Shown one piece after another: positions 8,258 through 15,179 of a stretch of 15,179 nt of DNA (positions are counted from its first letter, which is position 1; each line of letters starts with the position of its first letter). Made by a program: the position numbers and the translations under genes. The DNA comes from Acanthaster planci (taxonomy: Eukaryota > Echinodermata > Asteroidea > Valvatida > Acanthasteridae): positions 410,046 through 425,224 of the forward strand of contig NW_019091565.1 in the NCBI RefSeq assembly GCF_001949145.1, in the 5' to 3' direction. Below the pieces are notes generated by a model. It ran no database searches. It saw only the letters and a list, made by a program, of their open reading frames with translations, and had not been told where the DNA came from.

Positions 8258-9329
8258 CAGTGTTGTAGTACTCGTACGTTTTCAGAGTGTCTTACTTCAA
8301 GAAATCAAATTTCCAAATATTCGCACTCGAACAACGGTACTTATACCCGGGCTGCAAAATACTCGGCCTAAAATTGTACTCAAGCACGGAGGTACTCGTA
8401 CTAGATTAACGGTGCTCAATAAAAATTCCTTTAAATCCCCGTAACGGCCATTGAAATACACCGAAATACAAGAAAATTGATCCTCGCAGACCGGTATCCG
8501 GTACGGTCCAACAAACACAAGGCCTACACATTCGCCGTCTTAGCCAATTACGACGGCCAAACGCTGGTTTATTCCGTGAACTATCACAGGACGTAGCAGT
8601 CGTGTACACACGTACGCACACTGCATGCATTAACGGATCGCAGCACCACGAAACGCGTCTAATGCCCAACACTCAATTTAGTTGTTCGCAGACCTCAAAT
8701 AGAATCTAGAATATCCAAAAAAAAGGCATACAAATAGGAATACGAAGTCTGGAAAGCAGACTTTACCCTTCCACATTTACGTGTTTGCGTTGTGCGTGCA
8801 TATTGCATCACGAGTCGTAGTCGTACTGGTACATGTTCATGTATTGAACATTGTACATGGCTACGTATACGCAGAGATCTATCATTAATCACAACTCCAA
8901 TGTGTATATTTTTGGAATGTTATTTACATGACTTTGGTTGGCATTACTATCACATAGAGTTTAAGCTGGTATTGAACCTTTGCCTACTTCTATGTTTTGC
9001 CAAGCGGGACCCTAAAATACATGGTCACAGTTTTGGGACTAAATATAATCTGCAACTTTACCTAAACATACTGGTTTGGGAATTCTATGACGGATTATAA
9101 AAACGATCAGTTGCAAAAAGTTTGTAGGTCCATTGTTCATATTCATTTAAACATTTTGACACATTAAATTTGACTATTTACAAAGACTTAAAGTACTCGT
9201 AACTAGAAGTACTCGTTCTCATACTTGGAGGTACAAGTACTCGTACTTGAAAATCAGTGCTTGTACTCGGCTGGTTAAAGTACTCAGACTTTCAGGTACG
9301 CGGAATAAAAGTACTCGACTACAACATTG
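8258..9329. mobile_element. 1072-bp hAT-like non-autonomous element
   Basis: The termini are CAGTGTTGTAGTACTCG on the left and CGACTACAACATTG on the right (reverse complement CAATGTTGTAGTCG). They are flanked by TGGCTTTC (8250-8257) and TGACTTTC (9330-9337), an 8-bp duplication with one difference. CAG-type ends with an 8-bp duplication are the signature of the hAT superfamily. Both subterminal regions are rich in TACTCG words, a typical arrangement for hAT transposase binding. I do not recognise a transposase in the interior frames, so the copy appears non-autonomous or gutted. Confidence 0.75.
9190..9318. repeat. Subterminal AGTACTCG repeats of the hAT-like element
   Basis: AGTACTCG or a one-base variant occurs six times in about 130 bp (AGTACTCGTAAC, AGTACTCGTTCT, AGTACTCGTACT, TGTACTCGGCTG, AGTACTCAGACT, AGTACTCGACTA). 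Related words occur near the left end at 8267-8402. Confidence 0.7.
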
Positions 9330-9442
9330 TGACTTTCTTGCTATTATAACTAATGATACCATAACGAATTTCATCATGGTGACCAAGCTTTCGTATTACC
9401 TTTGTATTCGGCACGGTAAGATGGCTGTCCGATGGCTTCAAT

Positions 9443-9722
9443 GACCTTACGTGTTCATTAAGGGATCTCAGCTCCAGATCTATTTTACACGAAGAGCCCT
9501 TGGACCTACCCATTCATGATGTGTTTCTGCTGTAGTCACTGCCCAAGCTAACGACTGTCCCAGCTCTGTGTTTTTATGCAGCTCTGAGGCGTCCCGAAGC
9601 GAGACGAAAATACGGCCAGGATTATCTCAGGGAGATGGACTCAATTGAACATGCGCACTCCATTGCACCTTACACGAATAACGTATTTAACTCTGAACCC
9701 CCGACAATAGTACATGCAGAGG
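9443..9722. other. Spacer between two mobile elements, nothing recognised
   Basis: No coding, RNA or repeat signal was found on either strand. Confidence 0.5.
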
Positions 9723-9905
9723 TAGTGGGCCAGCCAAATATGAAAAAGTCCTCTAGAAATATTTTTCACGGCATTTTTTGGTAATGGCTGGCAACTATGC
9801 TCAATCAATTATTTATGTCATCACAAACAAGATGTGGGGGGATACCATGGTCAATTTTGAATTTCAAGGTCATTTTAGGGTCACGAAAGGTCATCTCGGG
9901 TCAAA
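9723..9905. repeat. Left terminal arm of the 4.24-kb element
   Basis: It starts TAGTGGGCCAGCC and contains CGGCATTTTTTGGTAATGGC, then four AGGTCA/GGGTCA half-sites at 9867, 9878, 9888 and 9898. It is homologous in inverse orientation to about 13800-13966. Confidence 0.75.
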
Positions 9906-10539
9906 ATTTGTGCTATGACCCGAATTTCACCTACACTTACATCATCAATATCATTTGATGGCCCTAATTTATGTAATTGCCGATTGAACGTTTGTTTTTG
10001 TGCACAGATGCATTACAAAAGGAAACATAAAGGGTCTCTTTTCTTAAAATTTGGTTTTCGATTGTTTCAGTGCCGCTCCCTACAAGTGAACTACTTTAGA
10101 AAAGAAAAAAAATTACCCACATTTACTGACCTACATAGGTGTTACTGACTTGAAACAAACTGTGTTTAATAAACACATCTGTTTGATTGTTTATGGTGCT
10201 GTTATTGCCCCCCTCTAGTGGGACAGATTAAGTCAGTGGGTGTCCAACATTGCGGCCATTAAGTAGTCGCGTAAATGTGCAGCCACACAATGGACACATC
10301 CCAGTAGAACTGAGTATTATTGACAATAATTGGTAACTGCATGGACAGACGGATACTAGAAAGATTCTATTAGTTCATATTTTAAAATGTTTGATCGATA
10401 GATAAGCTGGGTAATTTTAATAATGCGAATTTTACTTGCTGTTACGTATTAAACATATTAAAGATTATAATACATGTAAAAAGCGTTTTCTCTAGATCCA
10501 AAAGAGTGAAATAGGGGACTAGACATCACTCTGAACTCA

Positions 10540-10745
10540 TATGGGTAAAGTCTTAAAAAGAGCCCCTTCCAGTGGATACTGGAAGGGATTCCGAAGACCG
10601 CCGAAGACCGCACCATCAAGTGGGATCTCTCTAGTCTCCTGATGACGGACAGAGCATACTGTCCAAAACGTTGAGTTCCTCACGGTTCTTTTCAGAATCA
10701 TACAGACTCAAAAAGAGATCGTATCCTTGCATGGTGTTACCGCAA
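10540..10745 (+). mobile_element. Retroelement-like tail with hairpin and hammerhead-like core
   Basis: CTGATGA at 10639-10645 is followed by a 6-bp stem (GGACAG 10647-10652, loop AGCATA, CTGTCC 10659-10664) and AAAAC. Animal Penelope-like and other retroelements carry hammerhead ribozymes with CUGAUGA, stem II and GAAA. Here the expected GAAA reads AAAA, and I could not pair convincing stems I and III. Upstream are a perfect 10-bp hairpin and a 10-bp tandem duplication (CCGAAGACCG twice, 10591-10610). Most likely this is a decayed element end. Confidence 0.4.
10564..10587 (+). repeat. Perfect hairpin, 10-bp stem, 4-nt loop
   Basis: CCCTTCCAGT, loop GGAT, ACTGGAAGGG. It lies 50 bp upstream of the hammerhead-like core. 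Confidence 0.8.
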
Positions 10746-10849
10746 GCTTTCCATCTTAGTCTCTTCTGCAGTAAATATGGGAGTTCTGGTTGTTTTTATT
10801 TACAAAAACATTTATAAAATTTGTGAGCGCCCAAGTTTTGTTGTCAACC

Positions 10850-13265
10850 ATGGATCCGGTGTGTACAATCAAACACAAGCGACAACATAAAGACATTGAC
10901 AAGTTGACATGCTTTTTCTGTCAAAGCAGTGCCGGAGAACTTCGTGTAGCATCCATCAAAGGGAAGCCAGAGCATGTGAGGTTGGTTAGCAGCGAAAAAA
11001 AATTGCTGACACCAGATATGTGGATGTACTTGAAAGACAAGACACCAAACATGTGGATGTACTTTAAAGACTAGCATCTTTCTCAGAGGAAGACTTCATC
11101 GTTCTAGAAATCAGATGGCACAAAACATGTTATTCAACATTCAGCTCTGAGGGCAAATTAGACAGATTAAGAAAGCAACTACAGGCTCATTTGGATACAT
11201 CAACAAATGCTGACTCAGCTAAGTGTTAAGTGTCTTCAGTACCAACTAGACGAAGTTCAGCAATCAATTGGACGCTCTGCATGTTTTGCCAAGAACAACG
11301 CAGTAAACAGGTCCACAGTTTACAGACACTAGAAAAGTCGGCAGCCTTGATTAAACTGAGCAAAAATGATCCTGTAATGAACATAAGACTTTCAGAAATC
11401 AGTGACTTGATTGCAGCTGAAGGGTGTAGAGGGAATTTGAGAGAAGGTCTTCAAAGGTCAGATCATTTGGTGACCCAGAGGAGCCGAAGGAGGATGAATG
11501 TAAGATGAAATTGTACCGAGACTTGGGTGTAGGGTTGTCTCGATCCTTATCGTGGTCATGTTTACAGCATGAGCGATGTATGGGACAGATACCAAAGTAT
11601 GTGTGCTGAAAGAGTACTTCAATCCCACTAAGATATCTATCCCGGAGAACAACTTTCTATGAAAAGGTTCAACTTCTGATTGGACAACAGACTAGTTATG
11701 TACGTACCCTTAAGGCAGGGTTTTTTCTCAGGTATCCTGGTGAGAAGTCTGACTTCTTCATTTCTAAGACCTTTACAAAGTCCCATCAGCAAGGAGTGTT
11801 GTCTTCAGATTCAGAATTTACAGATGATGAAGAGGGCACCACGATAAGGATCGCACAAGGCAATATCTTTCAAGAGATGGTGTGGCCCTTAGAATCAGAG
11901 AAGATCTACTTGACACCCCTGGGCATTGCAACACCTGGAAAGACCTTGAACAAAAACATGTGGATGAGGTAATACCGAACAGCCTGTATCTGTTTCTACG
12001 CTTGTCTTTTTGGGGTATTGATGTGGTGCATTCAGGCACTGGGGAAGACAGCACCATCAATCGAAATGTGTGCAGCATTGCCCAACACATTGTATACGCA
12101 GTTTCCAATAGACGAAAGTTGACACCAAAGCATGTTGGCTTGGGTCTTGCACTTCACCAAGCATTCCGCTTTGAGGCACTTGTTGCCTTGTTTCATGCTG
12201 CCAACCATACCATTGGTATTCACACAGTGCGAAGAATTGACACAACCATGACCCATAACATTCTTGAGAGGTTCGTCAAGAATGGCAATGTCTACCTTCC
12301 AGACAATATCACAAAAAAGAGAATGATTCACTGCTCCTGTGACAACATTGACGTATTGGGAGCAACGATATATGGAAAGAACACATTCCATTGCACACAG
12401 GACCAGCTCCACAACAGACTCCAGGGTCTCTAGAGAGCAAACGAATCCTGAGGTCAAAAGCTATCAAACCAAATGCGCTACAAGAGTTCCAAAGAACTAA
12501 AGCAATTTGGTGTGTTCAAAGGGAAACCTATAGTCCCTGAAGACACTGTTCAGAATTTGAGTACATCAGACATCCCTCTGGTATCACTGGCAACCAGAGA
12601 TTCAGCAACCACTGGCATAGCGGGGGCCTGCTCAAAGCAAAGGATCGGAACGAGGAAAGGAACGTGTTACCAGAAATGCAAGGAAACGTCTGATTGAGAA
12701 AACGGCGGGTTTTCACGATACAATGAAGAAACATCGCTCCAAAACATTTGCTGATCTCTATAAAGCAAATGTAGCTACGTAGGAGAATATACAGAAGAGC
12801 ATCAAAGATGACAGAAAGCTACTGCGGCGACTGTTTAATGCTGTTACTGCAGGTCGAACCTTGGAAATGGCAACTGTCCTCAAGCATGAACGCTCTCTAA
12901 TCCCTCTGTCCCTGGCAAAGTCTGCAGGTGTGATGAACTCTACCCCTAAAGCAGAGTTGTTAGGCATCTTATCACCCTTGACACCCCCCAGATGTTCCAC
13001 ATTCTGATATGAAAACATGCATTGTTGTAGATGGCCATGCACTTATCCAGTCTCAAGGAAAGCCTCGTGGATGTCAGACATTTGGTCAATATGCTGACAT
13101 CTTTGTAAAAAGTGTCATGAGTCACTTTGAAGAGCACAAGACAAGAGTTAATATGTTGTTTGATCGGTACATAGGGGGAAGCTCTATCAGGGCAGTAACT
13201 AGGTCGAATGGGCGAATGGGCAAAAAGAAACCAATCAGAAAACTCATTTGCTTACTAAAATGTTA
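10850..13265 (+). pseudogene. Frameshifted pseudogene of a large transposon-associated zinc-finger/VDGHALIQ protein
   Basis: The plus strand carries, in order: MDPVCTIKHKRQHKD and LTCFFCQ (ATG at 10850, good context CAACCATGG); WHKTCYSTF closing a first CxxC..HxxxC finger (about 11112-11140); WTLCMFCQEQRSK and IRLSEISDLIAAEGC of a second finger (11267-11430); YSMSDVWDRYQSMCAE (about 11565-11605). Next is the longest frame, 11882-12433, with ALRIREDLLDTPGH, IPNSLYLFL, SNRRKLTPKHVGLG, HCSCDNIDV and GKNTFHCTQ. Then come FHDTMKKHRSKTFADLYKA, LFNAVTAGRTLEMATVLKHE, and KTCIVVDGHALIQSQGKP with GCQTFGQYAD and FDRYIGGSSIRAVTR (13009-13245). I know this as a large uncharacterised family, repeated in invertebrate and fish genomes, without being able to name it. 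Frameshifts near 11070, 11500-11880 and 12433-13009, and an in-frame stop at 11227, show decay. A central segment seems to be missing near 12600. Confidence 0.72.
11008..11073 (+). repeat. 33-bp tandem duplication inside the pseudogene
   Basis: GACACCAGATATGTGGATGT and 13 further bases (11008-11040) are repeated with four changes at 11041-11073. The peptide reads TPDMWMYLKDK then TPNMWMYFKD. The frame breaks just after the second copy. Confidence 0.85.
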
Positions 13266-13642
13266 AAACCATCTATCATTTCAAATTTAATGATAGACGC
13301 ATCTGTATCGGTATTATTTTTAATGGGAAAACACTTGCAGTACTGTACCATGAAAAACTGAGGATCAATATTTTAGAAAATTTCTTAACGCTGGTTCTCA
13401 GGAGCATCTCCAGTTGTACGTAGTAATACAATTGCACGTGTGTATCATAAACCAGGTTTAAACTCTACGAAAAGCGATGAAAAGCCTGTAATTGTTTGGA
13501 ACAATAAGTTAGGAGTATTCGTTTTAAAATATAGCTTGCATGTACTTCTTCTTTTGTACAATTACATTTCCTTGAAAAACGCATGAAATAAGGTCCCAAA
13601 CTTAATTTAAAAATCACTTACGATGTATGCCTTTCGATTTTA
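13266..13642. other. Element interior after the pseudogene, nothing recognised
   Basis: AT-rich sequence with no gene, RNA or repeat that I can support on either strand. Confidence 0.5.
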
Positions 13643-13672
13643 CCTTTGACCTTGACCTGAAGGTCAAAGGTC
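13643..13672. repeat. Inverted/direct AGGTCA half-site cluster
   Basis: TTGACCT, spacer GA, AGGTCAA forms an inverted pair, and AGGTCAAAGGTC at 13661-13672 is a direct repeat with one-base spacing (DR1), the site type bound by RXR/HNF4-class nuclear receptors. It lies inside the 4.24-kb element, near its right arm. Confidence 0.6.
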
Positions 13673-13799
13673 GGATGTGCCCAAATTTTCTTTCTCATCC
13701 TAATTACAGCTTAAAGGTACCTTTCTTGTCATTTTCCCTTTAACTGCAACCACAAAATAGGGCCCATGCACTTAAAAAGTCAATTACAATATATATTTT

Positions 13800-13966
13800 C
13801 ACCTGATTTGACCTTTGACCTCAAAATGACCTTTGGGGTCAAAATCAAAGGTGGCATCCACCCACATTTTCTTCCCCACCCTATGTCTGATTGATCTAAC
13901 ATGGTTGCCAGCTATTACCAAAAAATGCCGTACTAAGTGTGATATTCCATTTTGGCTGGCCCACTA
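13800..13966. repeat. Right terminal arm of the 4.24-kb element
   Basis: This is the inverse of the left arm, ending GGCTGGCCCACTA. It includes the TGACCTTTGACCT motif at 13809-13821. Confidence 0.75.
13809..13821 (-). repeat. Perfect DR1-type motif (AGGTCAAAGGTCA)
   Basis: The minus strand reads AGGTCAAAGGTCA, two AGGTCA half-sites with a single-base spacer. Binding is not shown by sequence alone. Confidence 0.6.
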
Positions 13967-14939
13967 TAACGCCTTGACCAAGCATTGTGCCACGTACACC
14001 TTCAAAGTCTGTCAGAAAAATTCTGACGGATACTACGTATCCGAGTGTGCTTTAAGACTATTGGAGTGGCCCAAGTCCACGGGGATCAAACAACTCATAT
14101 ATTCACAGACTCGAAATCAGGAAAAATAGGAGATGCGTGTTTTATCCATGGTTTTATTCACCAAAAAAAAACAAATACTCGGCGCCCCACATGCCCTATC
14201 GTTCATTGGTCCTCCTCCCAACTTCTTTTTCAGTTTGGTTTTCCGGTCTCTACTCTTCGCGCTCGCATGAAGCGCCACAGACTATTATTTTTTAGTCCCA
14301 AAAACTTTCCTTCACGTGCAACCCCTGACCTGTGCGCGCGAGCTAAAATATAACCACTGTATCTGTGGCCCATGTCTGGATGTGCTCTGGACGCACGCGT
14401 AGATAGGCCCCTACTGTTTACACTGCATGGGGCGCGAGCATGCACAAAGGCACCCTATGTTAACAGTACCCATGTATACATTTTAACGAAATCAGTTCCC
14501 CTACACCATTAATACAAGAAAAACTTGTACAGCACAAAGGTAAAATACCCAAACAAAAATAAAGCAATATGATCGGCGCTAGGCTAAGATTACTTTCTGG
14601 TTAAAAAGATTTAACACTGCATTAAAAAACAGCCTACTACCCGACCATGACCATACTTCATGGTACTATGCACCAAGTGTACTAAGCTGAATCCCCGGCT
14701 GAACGCAGGGTGAATAGCAGGCTAGCTTCAGATTGGTTTAGGATTGTTTCGCTACGTATACGTCGTCCACCAAGAATGGTGGATGGTACCCGAAAGTATC
14801 GCACAATTGGTTTTATACCTTACACAGAATGGAACCCTACTGATTTCTTTCGCCCTCATGCCCTTAAAACTAACGAATTTTTTTTTCAAATTTTTATGTT
14901 GCTCCCCAAAATTCTTCTCACAGCAGAAAATAATGCTAC
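13967..14939. other. Right flank, no gene recognised
   Basis: A short hairpin (GTCAGAA, AAA, TTCTGAC at 14011-14027) and a GC-richer stretch (about 14170-14440) with ATTGG and GGCGCC/CGCGCG words are the only structure I see. Open frames at 13833-14129, 14045-14353, 14230-14445 (minus) and 14710-14985 show no family features. Confidence 0.5.
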
Positions 14940-15012
14940 AAAGTTATATTCTGGCAACATTAGAAGTCAGTTAGAAACAAACTGACTTTTAATGTTGCCA
15001 GAGTATAACTTT
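14940..15012 (+). repeat. 73-nt near-perfect hairpin (miRNA-precursor-sized or tiny foldback)
   Basis: Two 33-nt arms (14940-14972 and 14980-15012) flank a 7-nt loop, AGAAACA. They start AAAGTTATATTCTGGCAACA and end TGTTGCCAGAGTATAACTTT. Only two positions differ from exact complementarity, and both would be G-U pairs in plus-strand RNA, so the stem is unbroken on that strand. The length suits a microRNA precursor, but an unbroken stem is also typical of a very small foldback transposon or an inverted-repeat siRNA source. Confidence 0.85.
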
Positions 15013-15179
15013 AAAGCCGCTCTCAGTGCCCATCAGATACACTGCTGGTCGTTGTTTTGGACGTTTATGATTGCTTTTTTGGGCCCCATTGCGCAGGTAA
15101 CGGAATATAAGTCGCACCACCGGGTTGTATTTAACCATCTTGATGTAAAATTCAAATTACAAAATACATGACGATCGCA

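Larger units (their letters stand above)
8200..9442. mobile_element. Foldback element split by a hAT-like insertion
   Basis: The left arm (8200-8257) reads AATGAAGCCAACGG..GTTACCATGCCGAATGCAAAGG. The right arm (about 9383-9442) is its diverged inverse: the reverse complement reads ATTGAAGCCATCGG..CTTACCGTGCCGAATACAAAGG. The arms are roughly three-quarters identical by eye. Without the 8258-9329 insertion and one target duplication the original foldback would be about 165 bp. It has no coding content. Confidence 0.6.
9723..13966. mobile_element. 4.24-kb element with long inverted terminal arms
   Basis: The left end TAGTGGGCCAGCCAAA, then CGGCATTTTTTGGTAATGGC and TGGCAAC, is mirrored at the right end (reverse complement TAGTGGGCCAGCCAAAATGG, then CGGCATTTTTTGGTAATAGC and TGGCAAC). 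The inverse similarity carries on for 150 bp or more, through ATGTGG.GGAT.CCA and AAGGTCATTTT. The interior holds a plus-strand pseudogene (10850-13265) and a retroelement-like tail (about 10540-10745). A TA dinucleotide borders each terminus, but no longer target duplication is visible. The superfamily is unassigned. The pseudogene may be the element's own gene or a separate insertion. Confidence 0.7.

Noticed and set aside
8104-9365. Direct repeat TGATACCAT.ACG at about 8107 and 9354
   Set aside because: It is only 12 of 13 bases and not placed at any element boundary I can define; possibly chance.
10639-10669. Active hammerhead ribozyme
   Set aside because: GAAA is changed to AAAA and no convincing stems I and III could be paired, so only a decayed, ribozyme-like core is claimed.
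12032-12457. Minus-strand open frame of 141 codons
   Set aside because: It mirrors the best-preserved segment of the plus-strand pseudogene, where the recognisable motifs are.
9723-13966. Tc1/mariner assignment because TA borders both ends
   Set aside because: A TA dinucleotide is weak evidence, the arms are far longer than usual, and no DDE transposase of that type was seen.

Overview
The window looks like accessory DNA from a marine invertebrate animal, most likely a deuterostome (echinoderm, hemichordate or cephalochordate style). The reasons are spliced exons with GT/AG junctions, a decayed CR1/L2-type retrotransposon with a 2A-like motif, hAT-type and foldback elements, and a large zinc-finger transposon-type pseudogene. 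The species cannot be fixed from the sequence. There is no prokaryotic organisation, and most long open frames are antisense or repeat shadows.

Layout, left to right. (1) 1-2907, minus strand: the coding region of a degenerate non-LTR retrotransposon, cut by the window edge inside its reverse transcriptase. Its endonuclease is interrupted by a 587-bp terminal-inverted-repeat element (1416-2002) with a 6-bp target duplication. Removing this insert and one duplication puts the flanking endonuclease codons back in register. (2) 4212-7751, minus strand: three exons of a host gene for an Rv2258c-like S-adenosylmethionine-dependent methyltransferase. The exons match in reading phase and read into each other without a stop. 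Only the N-terminal winged-helix half (173 codons) is present. The catalytic exons should lie left of the window if the gene is intact, which would put the retrotransposon in intron 3. Intron 1 holds a short inverted-repeat element and a degenerate tandem repeat. (3) 7752-8199: the 5' flank of the gene, with a 38-bp near-perfect palindrome about 80 bp upstream of the ATG. (4) 8200-9442: a foldback element split by a 1072-bp hAT-like element with an 8-bp target duplication (7 of 8 matching). (5) 9723-13966: a 4.24-kb element with long inverted terminal arms. It encloses a plus-strand, frameshifted pseudogene (10850-13265) of a large zinc-finger and VDGHALIQ protein family, plus a retroelement-like tail with a hammerhead-ribozyme-like core. 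(6) 13967-15179: mostly featureless, except for a 73-nt hairpin whose 33-bp stem pairs completely as plus-strand RNA.

The only apparently functional protein-coding gene is the methyltransferase. Everything else supported here is mobile-element material in nested layers. The best candidates for something undescribed are the 4.24-kb element with its cargo pseudogene, the 14-bp-repeat-bearing inverted-repeat element, and the 73-nt hairpin.
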